This document shows positions 16,998-27,700 of a stretch of 64,000 bases of DNA, in pieces. Positions within the stretch are counted from its first letter, which is position 1, and every line of letters begins with the position of its first letter. The position numbers and the translations under genes were made by a program. This stretch comes from Acetivibrio clariflavus DSM 19732 (GTDB lineage Bacteria > Bacillota > Clostridia > Acetivibrionales > Acetivibrionaceae): contig NC_016627.1 in NCBI RefSeq assembly GCF_000237085.1, forward strand, positions 434,001-498,000. Direction: 5' to 3'. Below the pieces are notes generated by a model. It worked only from the letters and a program-made list of their open reading frames with translations. It made no database searches and had not been told where the DNA came from.

Positions 16998-19900
16998 TTA
17001 CTTGGTAACTAACTCAAGGCATTTTGCAATAATAGTACAAACTTCTGCTCTTGTTACTTCCCTGTCAGGTTTGAAGGTATTATCGGCATATCCCTTAACA
17101 ATGTTTGAACTAAAGGCTTTGCATACACTACTTTTAGCCCAATTCGGAATGGTATTGCTGTCTGCAAAGGGAAGCTCAATTTCCGCACCTTCAATGTTAA
17201 AAGCGTTTACTGCCATTACAACCATTTCTTTACGGGTAAGAACCTTGTTGGGCTTAAATTCTCCATCGTCATATCCCTTGATGATTCCCTTATCCACTAT
17301 AGCTTGTATAAATCCTTCTGCCCATTTCGGAATATCCTTAGAGTCCTTAAAGGTTAAGTTGGATTCGGCAGGGTCTAATCCTATTGCTTTAGCTAAAACA
17401 ACAGATACTTCAGCCCTTGTCATGTTTGAATCCGGCTTGAATGTACCGTCGGGATAACCGCTAATTATACCCTTGCTAGCCAGCATTTCTATGGTTTCTT
17501 TTGCCCAGTGATTTTCCACATCGGTAAATTTAATGCTAATTGTTGTAGGTGTAGGAGTTACTACCGGCGTAACGGTAGGAGTAGGTGTAGAAGTTGGTGT
17601 ATTGGTATTTACCGGATTGCTTGTGATTGTCGGTGTTGGTTTTGGGGAATTAGGCACGTCACCGGAGGACGATCCACCTGCAGAGCCTCCACCAGAACCG
17701 CCACCGCTGGAACCTCCACCACCGCCGGAACTTCCACCACTAGAACCGCCACCACCGGAACTACCGCCTCCGCCGGAACCGCCGCCAGGTTTGCTGCCTG
17801 AATTACCACTGCTTGGTTTGCTTGTAGGACTGGGAGTTGGCTGAGGTTCTTCATCTTCGTTGTCGGATGGAAGTACAGTAACTGTACATTTAGCAGAATA
17901 CTTTCCGTCTAAAGTAGTAGCGGTTATTTCCGCTGTTCCTGCGGATATACCTTTGACGAAACCTGTGGAATCGACAGTTGCTACTTTATTATTGCTGGAC
18001 GACCATATCACTCTCTTGTTGACAGCATCTGTAGGTGAAACTATCGGTATTAACTGTGCGTCAATATCCAAAAGCATTATTTCTTCCGGACAAAAGAGAT
18101 TTTCTTCATTAAGTGTCATCAATCCTGCAGCAACAATATTTATTGCAGAAAGATCTTGAGAAAAGTTTTCAGATTTCATTTCAAGGTCTTTTATGTAAGT
18201 GCTGTAAGGTAATTGTGTATTGTACTTCAGTGATCTTAGAAGATTATAAGCATAATATCTTCTGGTAACATATTCATTAGGATTAAAATTAGCAGGGTCA
18301 ATTGGGGAAAGAGCATCATTTTTTAATGCAATTACAATGTCATTATAATACGGGTCATCTTCAGAAACCAAAGGAAGATCAGGAACGGAATTTGAATTAT
18401 CCCTCAAGTCAAAGGTTTTTACAAGGAAACTTGCAAATTCGGCATAAGTGAGTTTTTTAGGTTTATTTCCTTTGGTTATAGTTATGGAATCCCTGTTTAA
18501 TTTTATGCCTTTGGTTTCAATAGCGTTTAAGTTAAAATCTTTATTTCGTAATTGACTGTAAAATGACGACACGGGGCTAAAATCATAAATATTGTTAAAT
18601 GCAAGGTATAACGTTGTCAATTTATTCAATTTGCTCAAACTTTCGATATCCGAGATTTTGTTGTTGGCTAAATCCAGTGATGTTAGGCTATACAGATCTT
18701 TTAGCGGAGTCAAATCTTTTATTGAATTTCCGGACGCATACAAATTTTTTAAACTCGTAAGATTACTTAAAAAATTGATATTTTCTATTGAGTTATCGGA
18801 AATATTTAAGTCTGATAAGTCAATTAATTCTTCAACAGCGCTATAATCCTTTATATTTTTATTTTTACCGAGATTTAGTGTTTTCAGTTTTTTTAAATAT
18901 TTTAAAAAGCTAATATCACTGATATTGTTATTATTTAAGTTTAAATCAATTAATGATTTTAGATTTTTTAAGGTATTAAAATTTGAAGTTGAAATAGAGT
19001 TTAAACTAAGGTAGCGCAAATTAGTCAAGTTTCCTAGTGCGTCAATTGAAGTAAGCGGATTTAAGGTTAATGTGAGGTCTTGAAGATATACCGAGTTTTT
19101 TAATGCACTGATGTCTGTAATTTTATTGTTGTATAAAGTCAGCATGATAAGATTATCATGATTTGAAAGAGCCGATATATCTGTCAGCTGATTATTCTGA
19201 ATCCATAATATACATAAATTTTTAAGATTTTTTAAAGGAGTTATATCGGATATATTGTTATTATCAAGGTATAGATCGTTTAATTTCGTCAATTTGCTTA
19301 ATACGGTTATATCCGAAATATCACAATTTGAAATACTTAAACTATTTAAGTTTTCAAGTTTTTCAAGGGGTGTAAGATTCTCGATTTTATTGCCGTCTAG
19401 AAATAAATCCTTTAGTTTTTTTAAACTTTCAAGAGGTTTAATGTCTGTTACTGAATTATTAGACATGTATAGAAATCTTAGATTCGAAAAATATTGAATA
19501 CCTTCAAGATTTTCAATGTTTTTATTTGAAATATCCAAAAGATAGACATTTGCCAGATCGCTTGGATATATTGCTCCACTGGAACGGCGAATAGAACTTC
19601 TGATTGCTTTTTCCAGATTTTTGTCCGGGAAAGTAATAGGGGATTCCGAGGGTGTAGGTCCAGTTGTGCCTTCGCCTTCAGGAGTAGAAGATGACAGAGT
19701 AAAATCCTTATTTACCAGATCATCATAGTATTCACTTGTAGGACTGAAGTCTTTTATAGGATTATTACCTAAGTAAAGCGATTCAAGGTTTGTTAATTTA
19801 TCAAAAGTGCTAATGTCGGATATACAATTTGATGATAAGTTCAATTCTTTAATGGAGCTGTTTTCTTTAGAGAAGGTTATTTTTTCTATACAGTTGTTGG

Positions 19901-20612
19901 ATAAATCCAATACTGCAATATTAACCTCAGAGAAATCGTAATTATCGTAAGCTGATAATTCTAATAAATTATTACTCAAATCGACTTTCGACAACTTTTT
20001 CATCTTCGAAAATTCATTTAATGGAAAATCGCTTATTAGGTTGTCTTGTACATATAATTCTTCAAGATTAGTGAGAAAACTAATATTCGTAAGAGAAGTT
20101 AAACGTTGGTTTGAAGCGTCAAGTACTTTTATTTTTTCAACATCACTTTTATAAATTTCACCGCTAGGTTTTTTTATAGCTTTTCTGATAACCTTTTCAA
20201 GATACGGCTCAAAAGAAACTGGATAGTTCTCCGGGACTGTAAAAGTTTTTATATCTGAATGTGCAATTATCTCTCCGTCGCTGTTATATGCAAGAACATA
20301 AACGTACCATTTGCTATTATCTACAAAATCATATAATGAAATTCTAAAGGATGTATTTTCAATGTTTTTTTCAAAATCGGGATTTTCAAAATTTTTGTCT
20401 TTGCTGAAAAGAATTCCATAATTTTTAGCACCGTAAAAAGGTTCAAAGGTGAGCTCGAGTTGTGCATCAGAAATTTGTGGTCCCTTTTTTATATTTAGCT
20501 TAGGCAAGTCATAGCCAGTTGAAGCAAAAGCAGTAACTGCCGATGCAAAGTAAAAATGAGAAATAAACAAGGCTGTCATTATAAAACAAAGAAGTCTTTT
20601 AAAACTGCTCAT
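16998..20612 (-). CDS. Secreted LRR / Ig-like / SLH surface protein, array copy 1
   Basis: A 1204-residue exported protein; AGGGGG precedes the ATG. Order: signal peptide (about 1-31, ending near FAS), FN3-like beta domain (34-128), a first short leucine-rich block (about 160-290) and a P/T/E linker. A second long block of 22-residue internalin-type repeats (LTNLxxLYLxxNxISDITPL) runs to about 700. A degenerate SLH-like segment follows (about 715-815), then a Big_2 Ig-like domain (847-914), a Pro/Thr and Gly/Ser linker (915-1024) and three SLH domains (1025-1204) with TRAE, TRKE and TRAE. SLH domains bind pyruvylated wall polymer, so the LRR face is displayed outside. The C-terminus (LELVTK) resembles copy 4; the N-terminus matches copy 2. 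Adhesion is inferred. Confidence 0.9.
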   Translation of the reverse strand: MSSFKRLLCFIMTALFISHFYFASAVTAFASTGYDLPKLNIKKGPQISDAQLELTFEPFYGAKNYGILFSKDKNFENPDFEKNIENTSFRISLYDFVDNSKWYVYVLAYNSDGEIIAHSDIKTFTVPENYPVSFEPYLEKVIRKAIKKPSGEIYKSDVEKIKVLDASNQRLTSLTNISFLTNLEELYVQDNLISDFPLNEFSKMKKLSKVDLSNNLLELSAYDNYDFSEVNIAVLDLSNNCIEKITFSKENSSIKELNLSSNCISDISTFDKLTNLESLYLGNNPIKDFSPTSEYYDDLVNKDFTLSSSTPEGEGTTGPTPSESPITFPDKNLEKAIRSSIRRSSGAIYPSDLANVYLLDISNKNIENLEGIQYFSNLRFLYMSNNSVTDIKPLESLKKLKDLFLDGNKIENLTPLEKLENLNSLSISNCDISDITVLSKLTKLNDLYLDNNNISDITPLKNLKNLCILWIQNNQLTDISALSNHDNLIMLTLYNNKITDISALKNSVYLQDLTLTLNPLTSIDALGNLTNLRYLSLNSISTSNFNTLKNLKSLIDLNLNNNNISDISFLKYLKKLKTLNLGKNKNIKDYSAVEELIDLSDLNISDNSIENINFLSNLTSLKNLYASGNSIKDLTPLKDLYSLTSLDLANNKISDIESLSKLNKLTTLYLAFNNIYDFSPVSSFYSQLRNKDFNLNAIETKGIKLNRDSITITKGNKPKKLTYAEFASFLVKTFDLRDNSNSVPDLPLVSEDDPYYNDIVIALKNDALSPIDPANFNPNEYVTRRYYAYNLLRSLKYNTQLPYSTYIKDLEMKSENFSQDLSAINIVAAGLMTLNEENLFCPEEIMLLDIDAQLIPIVSPTDAVNKRVIWSSSNNKVATVDSTGFVKGISAGTAEITATTLDGKYSAKCTVTVLPSDNEDEEPQPTPSPTSKPSSGNSGSKPGGGSGGGGSSGGGGSSGGSSGGGGGSSGGGSGGGSAGGSSSGDVPNSPKPTPTITSNPVNTNTPTSTPTPTVTPVVTPTPTTISIKFTDVENHWAKETIEMLASKGIISGYPDGTFKPDSNMTRAEVSVVLAKAIGLDPAESNLTFKDSKDIPKWAEGFIQAIVDKGIIKGYDDGEFKPNKVLTRKEMVVMAVNAFNIEGAEIELPFADSNTIPNWAKSSVCKAFSSNIVKGYADNTFKPDREVTRAEVCTIIAKCLELVTK

Positions 20613-20660
20613 TAAAAAATCCCCCTAACTGTTTTTTTATTTTCTGTTTAAATTATACTA

Positions 20661-20689
20661 ATAATAAATTATAATTAATTGTCTATCAA
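20661..20689 (-). promoter_or_regulatory. Candidate promoter of SLH array copy 1
   Basis: On the minus strand TTGATA and TATTAT are spaced by 17 bases, about 50 bases before the start at 20612. An alternative TATAAT lies a few bases further downstream. AT-richness makes this uncertain. The same sequence occurs at 24557-24585 for copy 2. Confidence 0.35.
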
Positions 20690-20782
20690 GAGCCATAAAA
20701 AATAATTAGGAATATTTATTTTGCAATTACAAAAAATAGAAGTAAATTAGTTAATAGATTTAAATATTATTTTTAATTAAAA

Positions 20783-20830
20783 AAATCCACTATATATCAT
20801 ATACTTTCTTGAAATATAGTGGATTTTTTA
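20783..20830. terminator. Terminator downstream of SLH array copy 2
   Basis: AATCCACTATAT and ATATAGTGGATT form a 12-pair stem with an 18-base loop, flanked by A-runs on the left and T-runs on the right, so it can work on both strands. On the minus strand it lies about 70 bases after the stop of copy 2. Confidence 0.8.
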
Positions 20831-20896
20831 TTGAATTAAATTGCCAAAAGTTATATACAGCTAAAGTTTAATTTCGCAGTTCATGTGTTGAAGGTT

Positions 20897-23800
20897 TTAA
20901 GAACCGGTATTGCTATGAGCAATTAGTTCCAGGCATTTTGCAATAATAGTACAAACTTCTGCTCTTGTTACTTCCTTGTCAGGCTTGAAGGTATTATCGG
21001 CATATCCCTTAACAATGTTTGAACTAAAGGCTTTGCATACACTACTTTTAGCCCAATTCGGAATGGTATTGCTGTCTGCAAAGGGAAGCTCAATTTCTAT
21101 ACCTTCAATGTTAAAGGCGTTTACTGCCATTACAACCATTTCTTTTCGGGTAAGAACCCTATTAGGCTTAAACTCTCCGTCGTCATATCCCTTGATGATT
21201 CCCTTATCCACTATAGCTTGTATAAATCCTTCTGCCCATTTCGGAATATCCTTAGAGTCCTTAAAGGTTAAGTTGGATTCGGCAGGGTCTAATCCTATTG
21301 CTTTAGCTAAAACAACAGATACTTCAGCCCTTGTCATGTTTGAATCCGGCTTGAATGTACCGTCGGGATAACCGCTAATTATACCCTTGCTAGCCAGCAT
21401 TTCTATGGTTTCTTTTGCCCAGTGATTTTCCACATCGGTAAATTTAATGCTAATTGGTGTAGGTGTAGGAGTTACTTCGGGCGTATTAGTAGGAGTAGGT
21501 GTAGAAGTTGGTGTATTGGTATTTACCGGATTGCTTGTGATTGTCGGTGTTGGTTTTGGGGAATTAGGCACGTCACCGGAGGACGGCCCACCTGCAGAGC
21601 CTCCACCGGAACCGCCACCGCTGGAACCTCCACCACCGCCGGAACTTCCACCACTAGAACCGCCACCACCGGAACTACCGCCTCCGCCGGAACCGCCGCC
21701 AGGTTTGCTGCCTGAATTACCACTGCTTGGTTTGCTTGTAGGACTGGGAGTTGGCTGAGGTTCTTCATCTTCGTTGTCGGATGGAAGTACAGTAACTGTA
21801 CATTTAGCAGAATACTTTCCGTCTAAAGTAGTAGCGGTTATTTCTGCTGTTCCTGCAGATATGCCTTTAACAAAGCCTGTGGAATCAACAGTAGCAACCT
21901 TCTCATTGCTGGACGACCATATTACTCTTTTATTTACAGCATTTGTAGGTGAAACTATCGGTATTAACTGTGCGTCAATATCCAAAAGCATTACTTCTTC
22001 AGGACAAAATAGATTTTCTTCATTAAGTGTCATCAATCCTGCAGCAACAATAATTATTGCAGGAATATTTTCAGGTTTCGGCTCAAGGTCTTTTATGTAA
22101 GAGCTGAAAGGTGATTGCAGATTGTAGTTCAATAAGCTTAGAATATTAGAAGCATAATATCTTCTGGTAACATATTCAGTAGGATTAAAATTAGCAGGGT
22201 CAATTGGGTAAAGAGCATTGTTTTTTAATGCAATTACAATGTCATTATAATACGGGTCATCTTTAGAAACCAAAGGAAGATCAGGAACGGAATTTGAATT
22301 ATCCCTCAAGTCAAAGGTTTTTACAAGGAAACTTGCAAATTCGGCATAAGTGAGTTTTTTAGGTTTATTTCCTTTGGTTATAGTTATGGAATCCCTGTTT
22401 AATTTTATGCCTTTGGTTTCAGTAGCATTTAAATTAAAATCTTTATATCGTAATTGATCGTAAAATGTCGAAACGGGGCTAAAATCATAAATATTATTAA
22501 ATGCAAGGTATAAAGTTGTTAATTTATTCAATTTGCTCAAACTTTCGATTTTCGAGATTTTATTGTTGGCTAAATTTAGTGATGTTAAGTTATACAAATC
22601 TTTTAGCGGAGTCAAATTTTTTATTGAATTTCCGGAAGCATACAGATATTCTAAGCTCGTAAGATTACTTAAAAAATTGATATCTTCTATTGAGTTATCG
22701 GAAATATTTAATCTAGATAAGTCAATTAATTCTTCAATAACGCTATAATCCTTTATATTTTTATTATTGGCGATGGCTAGCATTGTCAGATTTTTTAAAT
22801 ATTTTAAAAAGCTAATATCACTAATATTGTTATTATTTAAATTTAAATCATATAATAGTTTTAGATTTCTTAAGACATTGAAATTTGAAGCAGAAATAGA
22901 ATTTAAACCAAGGGAACGCAAATTTGCCAAGTTCCTTAGTACATCAACTGAAGTAATCGGATTTAAGGCTAATGTGAGATCCTCAAGATATACCGAGTTT
23001 TTTAATGCACTGATGTCTGTAATTTTATTGTTGTATAAAGTCAGCATGATAAGATTATCATGATTTGAAAGAGCCGATATATCTGTCAGCTGATTATTCT
23101 GAATAAATAATATACATAAATTTTTGAGATTTTCCAAAGGAGTTATATCGGATATATTGTTATTGTCAAGATATAGATCGTTTAGTTTCGTCAATTTGCT
23201 TAATACGGTGATATCCGAAATATCACACCTTGATAGATTTAAACTATTTAAGTTTTCAAGTTTTTCAAGGGGTGTTAGATCTTCTATTTTGTTGCCGTCA
23301 AGAGATAAGTCCTTTAAAGTTTTTAAACTTTCAAGAGTTTTTATATCTGTTACTGAATTATTAGACATGTATAGAAATCTTAGATTCGAAAAATATTGAA
23401 TACCTTCAAGATTTTTAATGTTTTTGTTTGAAATATCCAAAAGATAAACATTTGCCAGATCGCTTGGATATATTGGTCCACTGGAACGGCGAATTGAACT
23501 TCTGATTGCATTTTCCAGATTTTTGTCCGGGAAATTTATAGGGGTTACCGAAGGTGTAGGTTCAGCTGTGCTTACAGGAGTAGATGATGACAAAGTAAAA
23601 TCCTTATTTAACAGATCATCATAGTATTCACTTGTAGGACTGAAGTCTTTTATAGGATTATTACCTAAGTAAAGCGATTCAAGGTTTGTCAATTTATCAA
23701 AAGTGCTAATATCGGATATACGATTTGATGATAAGTTCAATTCTTTAATGGAGCTGTTTTCTTTAGAAAAGGTTATTTCTTGTATACAGTTGTTGGATAA

Positions 23801-24508
23801 ATTCAATACTTCAATATTAACATCAGTAAAATCGTATTTGTTGTTAGACGATAATCCTAATAAATTATTGCTCAAATCAACTTTCCGCAATTTCTTCATC
23901 TTCGAAAACTCATCTAATGGAATGTCGCGTATTTGGTTGTCTTGTAGATATAATTTTTCCAGATTAGTGAGCAAACCAATTTTTGACAGAGAAGATAAAC
24001 GTTGATTAGAAGCATCAAGTACTTCTATCTTTTCAACATCACTTTTATAAATTTCCCCGCTAGGTTTTTTTATAGCTTTTCTGATAACCTTTTCAAGATA
24101 CGAATCAAAAGAAACTGGATAGTCCTCCGGGACTGTAAAAGTTTTTATATCTGAATGTGCAATTATCTCTCTGTCGCTGTTATATGCAAGGACATAAACG
24201 TACCATTTGCTATTATCTACAAAATCATATAATGAAATTCTAAAGGATGTATTTTCAATGGTTTTTTCAAAATCGGGATTTTCAAAATTTTTGTCTTTGC
24301 TGAAAAGAATTTCATAATTTTTAGCACCGTAAATAGGGGCAAAGGTGAGCTCGAGTTGTGCATCAGAAATTTGTGGCCCCTTTTTTATATTGAGCTTAGG
24401 CAAGTCATCGCCAGTTGAAGCAAAAGCAGTAACTGCCGATGCAAAGTAAAAATGAGAAATAAACAAGGCTGTCATTATAAAACAAAGAAGTCTTTTAAAA
24501 CTACTCAT
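20897..24508 (-). CDS. Secreted LRR / Ig-like / SLH surface protein, array copy 2
   Basis: A 1203-residue paralogue with the same domain order as copy 1. The first ~130 residues are almost those of copy 1. From the degenerate SLH-like segment to the C-terminus it follows copy 3 instead: ALKNNALYPIDPANFNPTEY, NILSLLNYNLQSPFSSY and the tail LELIAHSNTGS are shared with copy 3, not copy 1. This makes it a mosaic. The linker between the LRR blocks is shorter (TPVSTAEPTPSVTP). LRR surface positions differ from copy 1 at scattered sites while the framework leucines and asparagines are kept. All three SLH domains are intact with TRAE/TRKE/TRAE. Export and wall anchoring are expected; the ligand is unknown. 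Confidence 0.9.
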   Translation of the reverse strand: MSSFKRLLCFIMTALFISHFYFASAVTAFASTGDDLPKLNIKKGPQISDAQLELTFAPIYGAKNYEILFSKDKNFENPDFEKTIENTSFRISLYDFVDNSKWYVYVLAYNSDREIIAHSDIKTFTVPEDYPVSFDSYLEKVIRKAIKKPSGEIYKSDVEKIEVLDASNQRLSSLSKIGLLTNLEKLYLQDNQIRDIPLDEFSKMKKLRKVDLSNNLLGLSSNNKYDFTDVNIEVLNLSNNCIQEITFSKENSSIKELNLSSNRISDISTFDKLTNLESLYLGNNPIKDFSPTSEYYDDLLNKDFTLSSSTPVSTAEPTPSVTPINFPDKNLENAIRSSIRRSSGPIYPSDLANVYLLDISNKNIKNLEGIQYFSNLRFLYMSNNSVTDIKTLESLKTLKDLSLDGNKIEDLTPLEKLENLNSLNLSRCDISDITVLSKLTKLNDLYLDNNNISDITPLENLKNLCILFIQNNQLTDISALSNHDNLIMLTLYNNKITDISALKNSVYLEDLTLALNPITSVDVLRNLANLRSLGLNSISASNFNVLRNLKLLYDLNLNNNNISDISFLKYLKNLTMLAIANNKNIKDYSVIEELIDLSRLNISDNSIEDINFLSNLTSLEYLYASGNSIKNLTPLKDLYNLTSLNLANNKISKIESLSKLNKLTTLYLAFNNIYDFSPVSTFYDQLRYKDFNLNATETKGIKLNRDSITITKGNKPKKLTYAEFASFLVKTFDLRDNSNSVPDLPLVSKDDPYYNDIVIALKNNALYPIDPANFNPTEYVTRRYYASNILSLLNYNLQSPFSSYIKDLEPKPENIPAIIIVAAGLMTLNEENLFCPEEVMLLDIDAQLIPIVSPTNAVNKRVIWSSSNEKVATVDSTGFVKGISAGTAEITATTLDGKYSAKCTVTVLPSDNEDEEPQPTPSPTSKPSSGNSGSKPGGGSGGGGSSGGGGSSGGSSGGGGGSSGGGSGGGSAGGPSSGDVPNSPKPTPTITSNPVNTNTPTSTPTPTNTPEVTPTPTPISIKFTDVENHWAKETIEMLASKGIISGYPDGTFKPDSNMTRAEVSVVLAKAIGLDPAESNLTFKDSKDIPKWAEGFIQAIVDKGIIKGYDDGEFKPNRVLTRKEMVVMAVNAFNIEGIEIELPFADSNTIPNWAKSSVCKAFSSNIVKGYADNTFKPDKEVTRAEVCTIIAKCLELIAHSNTGS

Positions 24509-24556
24509 TAAAAAATCCCCCTAACTGTTTTTTTATTTTCTGTTTAAATTATACTA

Positions 24557-24585
24557 ATAATAAATTATAATTAATTGTCTATCAA
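24557..24585 (-). promoter_or_regulatory. Candidate promoter of SLH array copy 2
   Basis: Same TTGATA-17-TATTAT arrangement as upstream of copy 1, within the identical intergenic repeat. Low certainty because the region is nearly all A and T. Confidence 0.35.
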
Positions 24586-24678
24586 GAGCCATAAAAAATA
24601 ATTAGGAATATTTATTTTGCAATTACAAAAAATAGAAGTAAATTAGTTAATAGATTTAAATATTATTTTTAATTAAAA

Positions 24679-24726
24679 AAATCCACTATATATCATATAC
24701 TTTCTTGAAATATAGTGGATTTTTTA
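24679..24726. terminator. Terminator downstream of SLH array copy 3
   Basis: Identical to the hairpin at 20783-20830: a 12-pair stem with A-run and T-run flanks, about 70 bases past the stop of copy 3 on the minus strand. Confidence 0.8.
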
Positions 24727-24792
24727 TTGAATTAAATTGCCAAAAGTTATATACAGCTAAAGTTTAATTTCGCAGTTCATGTGTTGAAGGTT

Positions 24793-27700
24793 TTAAGAAC
24801 CGGTATTGCTATGAGCAATTAGTTCCAGGCATTTTGCAATAATAGTACAAACTTCTGCTCTTGTTACTTCCTTGTCAGGCTTGAAGGTATTATCGGCATA
24901 TCCCTTAACAATGTTTGAACTAAAGGCTTTGCTGACACTGGTTTTAGCCCAGTTTGGAATAGCATCGCTGTCTGCAAAGGGAAGCTCAATTTCTATACCT
25001 TCAATGTTAAAGGCGTTTACTGCCATTACAACCATTTCTTTTCGGGTAAGAACCCTATTAGGCTTAAACTCTCCGTCGTCATATCCCTTGATGATTCCCT
25101 TATCCACTATAGCTTGTATAAATCCTTCTGCCCATTTCGGAATATCCTTAGAGTCCTTAAAGGTTAAGTTGGATTCGGCAGGGTCTAATCCTATTGCTTT
25201 AGCTAAAACAACAGATACTTCAGCCCTTGTCATGTTTGAATCCGGCTTGAATGTACCGTCGGGATAACCGCTAATTATACCCTTGCTAGCCAGCATTTCT
25301 ATGGTTTCTTTTGCCCAGTGATTTTCCACATCGGTAAATTTAATGCTAATTGGTGTAGGTGTAGGAGTTACTTCGGGCGTATTAGTAGGAGTAGGTGTAG
25401 AAGTTGGTGTATTGGTATTTACCGGATTGCTTGTGATTGTCGGTGTTGGTTTTGGGGAATTAGGCACGTCACCGGAGGACGGCCCACCTGCAGAGCCTCC
25501 ACCGGAACCGCCACCGCTGGAACCTCCACCACCACCGGAACTTCCACCACTAGAACCGCCACCACCGGAACTACCGCCTCCGCCGGAACCGCCGCCAGGT
25601 TTGCCGCCTGAATTACCACTGCCTGGGTTGCTTGTAGGACTAGGAGTTGGCTGTGGTTCTTCATCTTCGTTGTCGGATGGAAGTACAGTAACTGTACATT
25701 TAGCAGAATACTTTCCGTCTAAAGTAGTAGCGGTTATTTCCGCAGTTCCTGTGGATATGCCTTTAACAAAGCCTGTGGAATCAACAGTAGCAACCTTCTC
25801 ATTGCTGGACGACCATATTACTCTTTTATTTACAGCATTTGTAGGTGAAACTATCGGTATTAACTGTGCGTCAATATCCAAAAGCATTACTTCTTCGGGA
25901 CAAAATAGATTATCTTCATTAAGTGTCATCAAACCTGCAGCAACAACAATTATTGCAGGAATATTTTCAGCTTTCGGCTCAAGGTCTTTTATGTAAGAGC
26001 TGAAAGGTGATTGCAGATTGTAGTTCAATAAGCTTAGAATATTAGAAGCATAATATCTTCTGGTAACATATTCAGTAGGATTAAAATTAGCAGGGTCAAT
26101 TGGGTAAAGAGCATTGTTTTTTAATGCAATTACAATGTCATTATAATACGGGTCATCTTTAGAAACCAAAGGAAGATCAGGAACTGGATTTGGATTATCC
26201 TTTAAGTCAAAAGTTTTTACAAGAAAACTTGCAAATTCGGCATAAGTGAGTTTTTTAGGTTTATTTCCTTTGGTTATAGTTATGGATTCTCTATTTAATT
26301 TAATACCAGTGGTTTCAGTAGCATTTAAATTAAAATCTTTATTTCGTAATTTATCGTAAAATGTCGAAACGGGGCTAAAAGCATAAATATTATTAAATGC
26401 AAGGTATAAAGTTGTTAATTTATTCAATTTGCTCAAACTTTCGATTTTCGAGATTTTATTGTTGGCTAAATCTAGTAATGTTAAGTTATACAAATCTTTT
26501 AGCGGAGTCAAATCTTTTATTGAATTTCCGGACGCATACAAATATTTTAAGCTCGTAAGATTACTTAAAAAATTGATATTTTCTATTGAGTTATCGGAAA
26601 TATTTAAGTTTGATAAGTCAATTAATTCTTCAACAGCGCTATAATCCTTTATATTTTTATTATTGCTTATATCTAGTATTGTCAGTTTTTTTAAATCTTT
26701 TAAAAAGCTAATATCGCTAATATTGTTATTATATAAATCTAACATATATAATTTCTTAAGATTTTTTAAAATATCAAAATTTGAAACAGAAATGGAACTT
26801 AAACTAAGAAAACCTAAATTAACTAAATTCCCTAATGCGTCAATTGATGAAATCGGATTTAAGGTTAATATGAGATCCTGAAGATATACCGAGTTTTTTA
26901 AGGCACTGATGTCTTTAATTTTATTGTTGTATAGAGTCAGCATGACGAGATTATCGTGTTTTGAAAGAGCTGATATATCTGTCAGCTGATTATTCTGAAT
27001 CCATAATACACATAAATTTTTAAGATTTTTCAAAGGGGTTATATCCGATATATTGTTATTATCAAGATATAGATCGTTTAATTTCGTCAATTTGCTTAAT
27101 ACGGTGATATCCGAAATATCACAATTTGATAAATCTAAAATATTTAAGTTTTCAAGTTTTTCAAGCGGTGTTAGATCTTCTATTTTGTTGCCGTTAAGAT
27201 ATAAATCCTTTAAATATTTTAAACTTTCAAGAGGTTTAATGTCTGTTATTGAATTGTCAGACATGTATAGAGATCTTAGATTCGAAAAATATTGAATACC
27301 TTCAAGATTTTTAATGTTTTTATCTGAAATATCTAAAAGATAAACATCTGCTAGATCGCTTGGATATATTGATCCACTGGAACGGCGAATTGAACTTCTG
27401 ATTGCTTTTTCCAGATTTTTGTCCGGGAAAGTAATAGGGGATTCAGAAGATGTAGGTTCAGTTGTGCCTTCTCCTTCCGGAGCAGATGATGACAGAACAA
27501 AATCCTTATTTACCAGATCGTCATAGTATTCACTGATAGGACTGAAGTCTTCTATAGGATTATTTTTTAGATAAAGCGATTTAAGGTTTGTCAATTTATT
27601 AAAACTGCTAATGTCTGATATACGATTTGATGATAAATTCAATTCTTTAATTGAACTGTTTTCCTGATGGAAATTTATGCTCTTTATACAATTGTTGGAT

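Larger units (their letters stand above)
20613..20896. repeat. 284-bp intergenic repeat, copy A
   Basis: The whole spacer between array copies 1 and 2 appears identical, base for base by eye, to 24509-24792 between copies 2 and 3. It holds the upstream region of copy 1 and the terminator of copy 2. Non-coding DNA with no visible drift implies very recent duplication or ongoing gene conversion. Confidence 0.85.
24509..24792. repeat. 284-bp intergenic repeat, copy B
   Basis: The second copy of the spacer described at 20613-20896, 3896 bases away. It contains the upstream region of array copy 2 and the terminator of array copy 3. Confidence 0.85.

Noticed and set aside
17508-17870. Pro/Glu-rich and Cys/Thr-rich open frames on the plus strand opposite the Gly/Ser linkers (also near 21422, 25318 and 29416)
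   Set aside because: They are the complement of the Gly/Ser-rich linker codons of the SLH genes, which give stop-free antisense frames by composition. None has a ribosome site, and each recurs only because the linker is duplicated.
18500-20100. Regularly spaced short DNA repeats that could suggest a CRISPR array or satellite
   Set aside because: The period is about 66 bases, in frame with the 22-residue leucine-rich repeats, and the units are degenerate at DNA level. There are no identical repeats with unique spacers and no cas genes.
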